From: CAWELS01 sp964468205
GTDB lineage: Bacteria; Acidobacteriota; Terriglobia; Bryobacterales; Bryobacteraceae
DNA: 34,414 nt
NCBI GenBank assembly: GCA_964468205.1
Contig: CAYXVG010000064.1
Span: forward strand, 1 to 34,414
Reading direction: 5' to 3'
Shown one piece after another: positions 8,909 to 16,630 of this stretch. A model generated the notes under the pieces. That model saw only the letters and a program-made list of their open reading frames with translations. It did no database searches and was not told the DNA's origin. Both the position numbers and the translations under genes were made by a program. How positions within the stretch are numbered: position 1 is the stretch's first letter; each line of letters begins with the position of its first letter.

Positions 8909-10533
8909 TAGTCTTCCCATCCTTCGTAGTCCGCTGTTTCAGGATAGGGCAGCGGGGGTGGCTCGTAGCCGGGTTTGCGGCTGGGCCGTCCGGGCAGCAC
9001 ATTGCAGCGCTTTGCCCAGACGTCATACATGGCGATCATTTTGTCGCGAATCTCCGGATGCTCCGCGGCGAGATTGCTCGTCTCGGTCCGGTCTGCATCC
9101 ATGTCATATAGTTCCCAGTTCTGCTGGTTCTTGGCTACCAGCTTCCATTTTCCCATGCGGACCGCGCGGTTCCCTTCGTGCTCCCAATAGAGCGCCTCCC
9201 GGCCGAGCGGCCGGCCGGCGAAAACAGGCAGCAGGCTCTCTCCTTCCATCGGCCCGATCCGGTGGCCCTGGAACTCCGCCGGATACTTCGTTCCCGCAAC
9301 GTCCAGACTCGTCGCCATTAGATCGATCACATGCGCCGGCTCGTCGCGCCACTCGTTCTTCGCAACGCCGGCCGGCCAGTGTACAATCAGCGGTGACGAA
9401 ATCCCTCCCTCGTGCACCCAGTGCTTATACTCCCGGAACGGAGTGTTCGAAGCGTTCGCCCAGCCCTTGCCATACGTGAGGAAATAACCCTTCTTCGTTC
9501 CGAGCTGCTCCCGCGGGCCACCACCAAGGTTGCCGCCCTCGGCGCAGCCGCCATTGTCGGCCAGGAAGAACAAGAGCGTGTTATCGAGTTCGCCGAGCCG
9601 GGTGAGCGTTTCAACGAGCCGTCCGATGTTCTGATCCATCCGGTCGACCATTGCGGCATAGATCGCCATCCGGTAGTCCATCTCCTCCCGCGTCTCCTCC
9701 GGCAGAATCCGCCACGGCAGCCGGTCATGATCAGGTAGCTTCCACTCGGTTTTGATCAATCCCATCTCCCGCATCCTGGCCAGCCGCGAGGCGCGCAGTT
9801 CGTCCCAACCGGAGATGTACTTACCGCGGTACTTCGCGATGTCCTCCGGCCAGGCGTGCATCGGCCAGTGAGGAGCGGTGTACGCAATATAGAGGAAGAA
9901 CGGCTGGCTGTCGTCACGCTCCGCATCATCCACGAACCGGATGGCGTAATCGGTGAACCGGTCGGTCGTGTAGAAGTCCTCGTCCGGCACAACCGGCGTC
10001 CGGTCAAGCGTCAGCAGTTTGTCGGGATTCGGCTGGAAGAAATTGCTGGCGCCGCGGACGATGCCAAAGTGGCGGTCAAATCCGCGGTCCACCGGCCACA
10101 TTCCTTCGTGGGTGCCTACATGCCACTTCCCAGCCATCAGCGTCCGGTAGCCGGCCTGTTTCAGAACCTCCGCGATGGTCACCGATTCGCGGTTCAGGAA
10201 ACCACGATAGCCGGGATAGCCGAGGTCGAACCGTTGCGTCGCTTCGTTCGTCATGTGCCCGATGCCGGTCTGGTGCGGGTGCCGGCCCGTCAGCAGCGCC
10301 GCGCGCGTCGGGCAGCAGCGGCCGGAGTTATAGAATTGCGTGAAGCGCAGGCCGTTGGCCGCGAGCCGGTCCAGGTTCGGCGTCTGAATCTCCCCGCCGT
10401 AGCAACCGATGTCGGAGAAACCCATGTCATCGGCCATGATGATGACGATGTTCGGCCGCGCCGCCAGAACCAGTCCGGCAGCCGCGACCAGCGAGACGGC
10501 GAGCCGCAGGAAATATGGAATCAGTCCGGTCAT
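8908..10533 (-). CDS. Arylsulfatase-type sulfatase (formylglycine-dependent)
   Basis: This 541-residue enzyme should hydrolyse sulfate esters, for example on sulfated glycans. 'RPNIVIIMADDMGFSDIGCYG' marks the metal-binding start (Asp35/Asp36), and the sulfatase signature C-C-P-T-R at 73-77 carries Cys73, which must be converted to formylglycine by a maturase not seen in this window. 'TGRHPHQTGIGHM' and 'LYWEHEGNRAVR' are also typical of the family. A signal peptide precedes it (about residues 1-25). A longer frame reaches 10635, but the ATG at 10533 is preceded by a perfect ribosome-binding site (GGAGGTGA, 10541-10548, 7-base spacing) and puts the signal peptide at the N-terminus. Its stop overlaps the start of the lipoprotein peptidase gene. 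Confidence 0.92.
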   Translation of the reverse strand: MTGLIPYFLRLAVSLVAAAGLVLAARPNIVIIMADDMGFSDIGCYGGEIQTPNLDRLAANGLRFTQFYNSGRCCPTRAALLTGRHPHQTGIGHMTNEATQRFDLGYPGYRGFLNRESVTIAEVLKQAGYRTLMAGKWHVGTHEGMWPVDRGFDRHFGIVRGASNFFQPNPDKLLTLDRTPVVPDEDFYTTDRFTDYAIRFVDDAERDDSQPFFLYIAYTAPHWPMHAWPEDIAKYRGKYISGWDELRASRLARMREMGLIKTEWKLPDHDRLPWRILPEETREEMDYRMAIYAAMVDRMDQNIGRLVETLTRLGELDNTLLFFLADNGGCAEGGNLGGGPREQLGTKKGYFLTYGKGWANASNTPFREYKHWVHEGGISSPLIVHWPAGVAKNEWRDEPAHVIDLMATSLDVAGTKYPAEFQGHRIGPMEGESLLPVFAGRPLGREALYWEHEGNRAVRMGKWKLVAKNQQNWELYDMDADRTETSNLAAEHPEIRDKMIAMYDVWAKRCNVLPGRPSRKPGYEPPPLPYPETADYEGWED

Positions 10534-10540
10534 CTTCTCA

Positions 10541-10548
10541 TCACCTCC
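10541..10548 (-). promoter_or_regulatory. Ribosome-binding site that fixes the sulfatase start
   Basis: GGAGGTGA on the minus strand, seven bases before the ATG at 10533. It rules against the longer frame beginning at 10635, whose extra 34 residues are Arg/Pro-rich and look non-coding. The space from 10549 to 10727 holds nothing else I can recognise. Confidence 0.8.
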
Positions 10549-10727
10549 AGATTGCGTATGATCAGTTCGCGGCGCTGCCCCGCGCGGACGCCGGAACGCC
10601 AAGAGGCGTGGCAGCGGATCACGCCGCCGGGGCAAACCCGTACTCTACCACGCCCGCGCCGGCCTCTTCGCCCACGCCGGTCCTTCCCTCGACTCCCGCG
10701 GCGCGCGCCAGCCGCCATCCCCGCGCA

Positions 10728-11693
10728 TCAACGATTGTAGAGCGGCGCGATGCCGCCGACTTCGGCCCACGCGCTCTGGATCGCCTCGATCGCCTCGGGC
10801 GGCAGGGGGCCGGATTCGCTGGCCGCGAGGTTCTGCTCCAGGTGCTCAAGCCGCGAGGCGCCGAGGATCACCACGTCGGCGGGGGTGTGATGCAACAGCC
10901 ACGCCAGCGAGAATTCGACAAGCGTCTTGCCGCACTTCCACGCCGCGGTTATCAGCGTCTCGACGGCGTCAAAATTCGTGCCGTGCCAGTAACGCTCCTG
11001 GTATTGCTTGTTCTCCTCGAACCGCGTTCCCACGGTGGGTTCGCCGCGAACATGCTTGCCGGTGAGCAGGCCTCCGGCAAGGGGATTGTAGGCGATAACG
11101 GAGACGCCGTAACGCTTGGCCATCGGCAGGAACTCGGGCTCTATCCGGCGGGCGAGCAGATTGTACATATGCTGGGCGATCCAAGCCGGCTGGTAGCCTT
11201 TCTCCCGTGCAATATTCAGCATCTCCACCACCTGCCAGCTCGAATAGTTTGACGTGGCTGGATAGCGCACCTTGCCCGCGCGCACCAGCGCGTCCATCGC
11301 CTCGAGCGTCTCCTCGATGGGCGTTTCATAATCGGGCTGGTGGAGATAGTAGAGATCGAGATAATCCGTCTGGAGACGCTGGAGGCTCTTCTCCGCCTCG
11401 GCGACTACTTGCGCGCGGGTGAGCAGCGGACCCGTCGCGCCCGCCGGCCGGCTGCCGGTCTTGGAAGCCAGCACTACGTCCTTCCGCCGGCCCCGCAACA
11501 GGCGTCCCGTGATCTCCTCCGAAACACCAGCCGTGTAGACATTCGCCGTGTCCACAAAATTGACACCGGACTCGAGGCACGTCTCCAGCATCCTCCGCGC
11601 CTCCGCCTCGCCGGTTTGCCTGCCAAAGGTCATGGCTCCGAGGCAAATGCGGGAAACTGTCAGATCTGTGTGCTGCAGCGTCCGTGATTCCAT
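10728..11693 (-). CDS. Aldo/keto reductase
   Basis: A 321-residue NADP(H)-dependent oxidoreductase of the aldo/keto reductase superfamily that should reduce aldehydes or ketones in the cytoplasm. The full catalytic tetrad is present: Asp48 and Tyr53 in 'NFVDTANVY', Lys78 in 'VLASKTG' and His118 in 'YYLHQPD'. The sequence most resembles the YghZ/potassium-channel beta-subunit-like branch; the substrate cannot be predicted. The frame runs to 11741, but the ATG at 11693 follows AAGGAG with nine bases between and fits the usual family start (x-S-R-T-L-Q-H-T-D-L-x-V-S). It lies downstream of the lasso exporter gene on the same strand with a 136-base gap, so it may be a separate unit; I see no reason to assign it to lasso biosynthesis. 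Confidence 0.92.
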   Translation of the reverse strand: MESRTLQHTDLTVSRICLGAMTFGRQTGEAEARRMLETCLESGVNFVDTANVYTAGVSEEITGRLLRGRRKDVVLASKTGSRPAGATGPLLTRAQVVAEAEKSLQRLQTDYLDLYYLHQPDYETPIEETLEAMDALVRAGKVRYPATSNYSSWQVVEMLNIAREKGYQPAWIAQHMYNLLARRIEPEFLPMAKRYGVSVIAYNPLAGGLLTGKHVRGEPTVGTRFEENKQYQERYWHGTNFDAVETLITAAWKCGKTLVEFSLAWLLHHTPADVVILGASRLEHLEQNLAASESGPLPPEAIEAIQSAWAEVGGIAPLYNR

Positions 11694-11829
11694 CCCGGTT
11701 AACTCCTTCCGTTCTTCGCACCCGCCGGAGGTACTAATCACTATTGTGCGCCCCAGGGCATCGTGGCCGTGCAGCGGCAGCGTGGCCAGGGGCGCTCGGA
11801 TTCAGGACAAAGTGAGCCTTCTTACCTCG

Positions 11830-13647
11830 TCATGAGAACTGCCCCTGAGCGGACCAGGCCTGCGCGTACATGCCATCCCGCCGCAGCAATTCGCCGTGGC
11901 TGCCGGATTCCACCACCCGGCCCTCCCGCATGACGTGCACGGTATCGGCGAATTTGGCCGTGGTCAGCCGGTGCGTCATCACCAGGGCAGTTCCTCCCGC
12001 CGTCTGCCGCCGGAACCGCTGCATCCAGTTCGCCTCCGCCCACGGATCCATCGCGCTGGTCGGCTCATCCAGAAGCATCAACGCAGCGCCGCGGTAGTAG
12101 GTCCGCGCCAGCGCAATCCGCTGCCACTCTCCGACGCTCAACTCCGTGCCATCCAGGAACCACTTGCCCAGCATTGTCGCGTAGCCCTCGGGCAGACGCC
12201 GGATCAGCGAGTCGGCTTCGGCCGCCTCGCCGGCCCGCTCGACATGACCGGGCTCGTCATTGCGCCAGTTTCCCGCCCGTATGTTCTCAGCCGCCCGCGC
12301 GTTGTACTGGACCGGCCGCTGAAACATTACCGAGATGACCCGCCGCAGCTCTTCCATCTTGTAGCCGCGAATGTCGCAACCGTCCAACTCCACCCGGCCT
12401 TCCTCTGGATCGTAGAAGCGGCACAGCAGACGAATGAGCGTGCTCTTGCCGGCTCCGTTCGGCCCCACCACCGCTGCAATCTGCCCAGCCGCAACCGTCA
12501 GATCCAAGCCATCCAGCGCCAGACTCTCACCACCGGGGTAACGGAAGCGGACGCCACGGAAGGCGATTCCCTCCCGCAGAACCGCCGGCGCTCCCCGCGG
12601 CGCGGCCGGGTTCACGACACCGGGATCGAGGTCAAGATATTCGAACAGGTTCCCGAGAAAGAGGATGTTCGTATAGAGCTCACCGGCGTTGCCCAGCAGG
12701 GACCGCATGAGCTGCAAACCCTTCTGAAACGCCTGGAAGAACAGCGCCACGTCGCCCAGCGTCACGCGCCCCGAGATCGCCTGCCACAACATCCAGAGCA
12801 TCGCGCCGCCCATTACCACGAGTCCAAGAACTCCCGCCCCTGTCTTCGCCAGCGCCTGGTCGCGAATCAGCCGGAGCCGCTCCGTACGCAGCTTCGTCCG
12901 GACCGAGTTGTAGGCGTCCCGAAAGTGGCCGCTCAAATCGAAGAGCCGCATCTCCGCCGCCGTGCCGCGGTCGGTCAGCAGCCAGTCGTAGTACCAGGCC
13001 GCCCGCTCATCCGGAGTCCGGCGGCGGCGCCACTCGTGCTGCCGGACAGTGTGCCGCAAGACCACCAGGAGGGCCGGAGCCGTTCCCGCCAGAAGCAGGA
13101 CCGGAACCCACCAGCCGAACCGGAGCAGAACCGCGCCCATCGCCACTAGCGTGAGTGCGCTCCGCGCCATGCCGCTGGCGGCGTCAATCAGTTGCACCGG
13201 GCGGTACGAAGCGTCTGTCCTGGCGCGGTGGAGATGGTCGTAGAACTCGGGCCAGTCATAGAAGGACAGATCCACCCGCGCCGCCTGTTCGTGGATCAAC
13301 GCCTGAACATGATCCTGCACCAGCTCCGCCTGCGCCGTCCTCACCAAGGCTGCCAGGCTTTCCATCGCCTCCGCGGCCAGCATCAGCAATCCCATTCCCA
13401 CGGCCAGCGCCAGCGTGAGCCTCACTTCTCCCGCGCCCTGAACGGTAGCGACAAGGCTGTCCACTACCGCCTTCGTCAAATAGACCTGCGCTACCGGCAG
13501 CAGACCCTGCACCACCACCAGCGCTGCCGATGCTACCGTCCAGGCGGGCGCCGCCGCCCACACCAGGCGAAGCGCCCGCGGGACAAAGGGTAACTGGCTT
13601 CGCAGCTTGGCGAGCCGTTCGTCAACGTACTGGAGGAGGTTCCTCAC
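11830..13647 (-). CDS. ABC transporter, fused permease and ATPase; probable lasso peptide exporter (D protein)
   Basis: A 605-residue half-transporter with an N-terminal membrane domain (hydrophobic helices between about 28 and 310) and a C-terminal ATPase. Walker A is GPNGAGKST at 395-403, the signature is LSVGEWQ at 503-509 (a variant of LSGGQ), Walker B is LMLLDE at 523-528 and the H-loop His lies in 'LVMTHRLTTAKFAD'. There is no N-terminal C39 peptidase, as expected for lasso D proteins, because the leader is removed by the separate B2 protease. The start is GTG at 13647; an in-frame TGA stands four codons upstream. It lies 81 bases downstream of the B2 gene on the same strand, so the two are probably cotranscribed, and the product would export the mature lasso peptide and confer immunity. 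Export of another substrate cannot be excluded. Confidence 0.87.
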   Translation of the reverse strand: MRNLLQYVDERLAKLRSQLPFVPRALRLVWAAAPAWTVASAALVVVQGLLPVAQVYLTKAVVDSLVATVQGAGEVRLTLALAVGMGLLMLAAEAMESLAALVRTAQAELVQDHVQALIHEQAARVDLSFYDWPEFYDHLHRARTDASYRPVQLIDAASGMARSALTLVAMGAVLLRFGWWVPVLLLAGTAPALLVVLRHTVRQHEWRRRRTPDERAAWYYDWLLTDRGTAAEMRLFDLSGHFRDAYNSVRTKLRTERLRLIRDQALAKTGAGVLGLVVMGGAMLWMLWQAISGRVTLGDVALFFQAFQKGLQLMRSLLGNAGELYTNILFLGNLFEYLDLDPGVVNPAAPRGAPAVLREGIAFRGVRFRYPGGESLALDGLDLTVAAGQIAAVVGPNGAGKSTLIRLLCRFYDPEEGRVELDGCDIRGYKMEELRRVISVMFQRPVQYNARAAENIRAGNWRNDEPGHVERAGEAAEADSLIRRLPEGYATMLGKWFLDGTELSVGEWQRIALARTYYRGAALMLLDEPTSAMDPWAEANWMQRFRRQTAGGTALVMTHRLTTAKFADTVHVMREGRVVESGSHGELLRRDGMYAQAWSAQGQFS

Positions 13648-13728
13648 AAACAGAACTCACATCATACAACCTGGACGTCGAATGTTCGCGGCGCTCGGAT
13701 ACGCTTCCCGCCGTGGCTCGCCGGCGGG

Positions 13729-14175
13729 CTAAACGCCTGCCCCCGCCGGCGGCATTGGGGCAAACCGGTCCAGTTCCGGGCCGCCCAAATACGCTTGCCC
13801 GTCCAACTCCACCCAAGCGTGCGCTTCGAGCGCTTGATCCCGCGGTTTCGCCACCCCGATGCGCAGTGCCGCCGGATAACCCCGCCTGCGCAGCATTGCT
13901 TGGAGCGCCAGCGCCCGCGTCAGGCAGGTGGCGCGGGGCGTAAGGGCGCTGCTCGCGGATACGGCCCAGGCGGCGTAATCGGCTGAAACCCCGCCCGCTC
14001 CAGCCTGGCGGCTGCCGCCCAGGCCGTTCACGAAGGCCCCCAATTTCCGGAACGGAACGAGCGACAAGCCAGCGCGAGCCGCCCAGTGAAAGCCGAGCGC
14101 TTCCAACAACATCATCTTCCGTGAAAACGGCAGCCGTAGAAAACGCTGGAACCGTTCGATGAACCAAACACCCAT
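13729..14175 (-). CDS. Lasso peptide biosynthesis B2 protein (transglutaminase-like leader peptidase)
   Basis: A 148-residue cysteine protease that cuts the leader from the lasso precursor before cyclisation, working with the RRE protein B1. The papain/transglutaminase-like triad is visible: Cys84 in 'RATCLTRALALQAMLRRRG', His119 in 'EAHAWVELDG' and Asp125 in the same segment. Length and motif spacing match stand-alone B2 proteins. A longer open frame runs upstream to 14808, but it crosses the divergent sensor gene; the ATG at 14175 is preceded by GGGAAG at a good distance. The nearest B1 gene is 9 kb away (23143-23442), not adjacent as is usual. The exporter gene follows at once. The 100 bases to the divergent sensor gene must hold the promoters of both. 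Confidence 0.87.
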   Translation of the reverse strand: MGVWFIERFQRFLRLPFSRKMMLLEALGFHWAARAGLSLVPFRKLGAFVNGLGGSRQAGAGGVSADYAAWAVSASSALTPRATCLTRALALQAMLRRRGYPAALRIGVAKPRDQALEAHAWVELDGQAYLGGPELDRFAPMPPAGAGV

Positions 14176-14275
14176 GGAATCTTCCCTAGTGTACGCACGG
14201 CCACACCGGGTCTCAATAGGCCGGATGCCGGGCGTTGGAGTCCGGACCGGGCTTCCGATAGAATCTCGGTGATCC

Positions 14276-15493
14276 ATGCCATCCACCGAAGACCACGAAC
14301 AAACTCGCGCCGGCGCTGCAATCTGGATCGCCATTGTGCTCTCCGGGCTGCTGGCTCTGGGCAGCGGCTGGATACTGGTCTCCGGGGACTGGGAGGCCGC
14401 GGACCCCGAATCGGTTGTGCACCGAATCCGTGCCTCGCTCGTCTGTGGGTTTTCCCTGCTAATCTTCCTTCTCCTGTTCTTGCCGGCCCTTCGACGTAAG
14501 CGCAGCCCGGAACCGGGCCCTCTTGCCGCTCCCTGGTGGACCGAACCCATCGGAGACGCCACCCCCGATGCCGTGTTCATCTTCGATGACCAATTGCTCA
14601 TCCGCTCCGCCAACAAGGGCGCGGAGGAACTCTTCGGATACCCGGTGCGCGAACTGGCCGGCCAATCCCTGTTCCGACTGATTAACGCGACCACGCAGTT
14701 CTCCGATGCCCGGGCCCTGGAACAGACGCACGACCGCAAAGGCATGGTCCTCGAACTGACGGGGCGCCGGCGGAACGGCTCGGAACTGCCCGTGGAATTC
14801 CACGTCACCCATTTCGAGCGCGGCTCCCGCGGTATCTATCTGGCCATGTGCCGCGAGCGAAAACCGGCGGCAGCCGGGATCCGCGGCGCTTCCCCTGAAG
14901 TCGACTGGCCGGACCGATTCATCACACACGCCGGCAAAGAAATCGACACCGCCGTCACCACTATCCTCGGCTACTCCGACGTCATCCTCGGTTCCCTTCC
15001 CGGCCAAAGCTCGAATCGCGGCGACGTGAATCAGATCCGGGCGAGCGGAGAGCATCTCGCCGGTCTGGCGCAGATCCTCCAAATCGTCGGCCGCACTCCC
15101 TCCAAACGCGGCCGTGCAGTCGATATCCATGAATGGCTGCGCGGTCTGCCCGAAACCGCCTCCACGGAAGGCAGCCAGCGCGTCACCCTGCAACTCAAAG
15201 CCGAACATCCGGTTGTCCGCGTCGAGACCGCTTATCTCGGAATCGTCATGGCCAGACTGCTCAACCCGTCCGGTGAATCCAAACGGGCGATTCTCGTCCG
15301 CACCAGCAACGGTCCGGCTGACGAAGGACGCGGGCTGTCCATCGAAGTGACACGTCCCGCGTCAATGCCTCGCCTGGATCCACTAACCTATGAGCTGGCG
15401 TGCGGCATCCTTGGCAAGACCGGGTGCCGGCTCGACGCCCACGAGGACCCTGACGGCGCCGTACACTTCACCGTCTCCTGTCCTCTGAACTGA
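14276..15493 (+). CDS. Membrane-bound PAS-domain sensor with degenerate histidine-kinase core
   Basis: A 405-residue protein with two transmembrane segments (about 13-36 and 53-72), a PAS domain (about 90-190, 'PDAVFIFDDQLLIRSANKGAEELFGYP') and a remnant of a histidine kinase. In the dimerisation helix the usual F-x-x-x-x-S-H-E-I-R-T-P reads 'FITHAGKEIDTA', so Lys stands where the phospho-accepting His is expected, while the following 'ILGYSDVILG' is conserved. The ATPase region lacks recognisable N, G1 and G2 boxes. It is therefore probably a pseudokinase sensor or scaffold. It is the only gene on the plus strand inside the minus-strand lasso cluster and overlaps the lasso kinase gene tail to tail by 111 bases. 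GGTGA before the ATG at 14276 supports the start. A role in regulating the cluster is an inference from position. Confidence 0.8.
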   Translation: MPSTEDHEQTRAGAAIWIAIVLSGLLALGSGWILVSGDWEAADPESVVHRIRASLVCGFSLLIFLLLFLPALRRKRSPEPGPLAAPWWTEPIGDATPDAVFIFDDQLLIRSANKGAEELFGYPVRELAGQSLFRLINATTQFSDARALEQTHDRKGMVLELTGRRRNGSELPVEFHVTHFERGSRGIYLAMCRERKPAAAGIRGASPEVDWPDRFITHAGKEIDTAVTTILGYSDVILGSLPGQSSNRGDVNQIRASGEHLAGLAQILQIVGRTPSKRGRAVDIHEWLRGLPETASTEGSQRVTLQLKAEHPVVRVETAYLGIVMARLLNPSGESKRAILVRTSNGPADEGRGLSIEVTRPASMPRLDPLTYELACGILGKTGCRLDAHEDPDGAVHFTVSCPLN

Positions 15494-16465
15494 TGCCGCC
15501 GGAACGGCTGACCGCTCCAAGTCCTCCAACACGGCTGCGCAGAGCCCCGCGGTATCTCCACCCCGGGCCGGCAACAGCCGCACCGGGACGCGGCCGGCGA
15601 GCCGTGCAAGCGCATCAAAATTACGCCGCTGATGTTCCACGCCGGGCAGATGGTTCAGGTAAGTGTTGCCGATCAGGGCCAGCGCTGCGTCAGACGGCTT
15701 CATCCCGGCCACCTCTATTCCGGCGGTCTTCGTTCGCTCCGTAAGAAAGTAGATGGCACGGATCGGAACCGGGTCTTCCATCGCCCGAAACTCATCCACA
15801 TCGATAGCCAGGTAGCGTTTGGGCCACGGAGAAGCAATCTCGGGAAGGGCGTCAGGACAACCGAACAAAGCCGAAACCGAATCCGGCCAAAGATTCACCC
15901 GCGGGTAACCCTTCCGGACTCCGAACCGCCCCCCGCTCTCCACCACTGCCGCGATGTCTTCCGTGATAACCGGACAACCGCTGAGGGACATCGCCGCCGC
16001 GATCGTCGATTTGCCCGCCCCCGAATCCCCCGTGAACAATACCGCGCCCGCGTTGCATAGGATCGCCGACGCGTGTATTGCCGTCACCCCGCGCAGCCGG
16101 AGCGCGAAGCCCAGCGCCGGGCCGGCGACGTAACAGGCCGTATCCGCGAAGCTGAGCGCCGCGGGCGAATACGCGCGAATGCGGCTGGCCGCGCCACTTA
16201 CCTCGATTCGAGTGCCGTCGTCGTAGACGAAGCAATACCCGCCCGCACGGCGCCAGATGCGGAGATGCGGCCGGCCGTCGATGCCACACTCGCCGCTGCG
16301 GAACCAGGGCTCCTCCGCAGCCCAGTGCGGGGATGGTTCCGCGGTCTTCTCGTTTATGAATTCGACCACGACATCAGGCTCCGGTTTCCGTCCTTCCCGA
16401 AGAAATCCGGGTATGGGCGCATTCGAGGAAATCTGCAAGCCATAGGCGATGTAATCGAACGGCAT
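15383..16465 (-). CDS. HPr-kinase-like lasso peptide kinase (PadeK-type)
   Basis: A 360-residue protein with an N-terminal segment typical of HprK-like RiPP proteins ('YGLQISSNAPIPGF') and an HPr kinase C-terminal fold: His131 in 'AIHASAIL', the P-loop GDSGAGKST at 146-154, 'CPVITED' ending in Asp170, and 'GYPRVNLWPDS'. In the paeninodin pathway the related PadeK phosphorylates the C-terminal serine of the precursor. Here the gene begins 10 bases after the stop of the lasso precursor, whose last residue is serine, so the same reaction is likely. The order cyclase, precursor, kinase forms one minus-strand operon. Its last 37 codons lie antisense to the 3' end of the PAS sensor gene. A metabolic HPr kinase is unlikely, as no HPr or PTS gene is near and the N-terminus differs. 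Confidence 0.86.
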   Translation of the reverse strand: MPFDYIAYGLQISSNAPIPGFLREGRKPEPDVVVEFINEKTAEPSPHWAAEEPWFRSGECGIDGRPHLRIWRRAGGYCFVYDDGTRIEVSGAASRIRAYSPAALSFADTACYVAGPALGFALRLRGVTAIHASAILCNAGAVLFTGDSGAGKSTIAAAMSLSGCPVITEDIAAVVESGGRFGVRKGYPRVNLWPDSVSALFGCPDALPEIASPWPKRYLAIDVDEFRAMEDPVPIRAIYFLTERTKTAGIEVAGMKPSDAALALIGNTYLNHLPGVEHQRRNFDALARLAGRVPVRLLPARGGDTAGLCAAVLEDLERSAVPAASVQRTGDGEVYGAVRVLVGVEPAPGLAKDAARQLIG

Positions 16466-16474
16466 GATCCGAAT

Positions 16475-16630
16475 CTAGCTTTTCTTCTTCCCTTGCTTGT
16501 GGAACGGCGGCGTTCCACCGTCCCGTTTCGGACCACCTTTAATGCTCTCCGTGAGATCCGCTAGACTCCCAAAGCACTGGAACTTAGGCTTCTCGTATGG
16601 CAACCTCTTCTCTCTGTCCTTATGCCGCAC
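16475..16630 (-). CDS. Lasso peptide precursor (A protein)
   Basis: A 51-residue gene from the GTG at 16630 to a TAG at 16475-16477. The GTG lies inside the last codons of the cyclase gene and follows GGGGGAG with five bases between; a TTG at 16603 would give 42 residues. The leader has the RRE-binding motif YEKPKF (residues 12-17; YxxPxL type), then 'GSLADLTES', where Thr27 is the conserved threonine at position -2. The proposed core starts at Ser29: SIKGGPKRD puts Asp at position 9, right for a Ser1-Asp9 macrolactam. The remaining 14 residues, GGTPPFHKQGKKKS, end in serine and give a strongly basic tail. Core length (23), ring position and terminal Ser match paeninodin, although the residues differ. 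Phe15/His16 are possible plug residues. The gene sits between cyclase and kinase, as expected. Confidence 0.87.
   Translation of the reverse strand: MRHKDREKRLPYEKPKFQCFGSLADLTESIKGGPKRDGGTPPFHKQGKKKS

Noticed and set aside
13729..14808. A 359-codon frame reading through the B2 gene
   Set aside because: The upstream two thirds run antisense to the PAS sensor gene and are Arg/Ser-rich; the B2 family N-terminus and a ribosome-binding site fix the start at 14175.
15383..16465. Carbon-catabolite HPr kinase
   Set aside because: No HPr or PTS gene nearby; N-terminal region and position next to a lasso precursor point to the RiPP kinase type.
16475..16540. Lasso core starting at the first Gly of GGPKRD
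   Set aside because: Asp would be at position 6, too small for a known lasso ring (7-9 residues), and Thr would not be at -2. Starting at Ser29 fits both rules.
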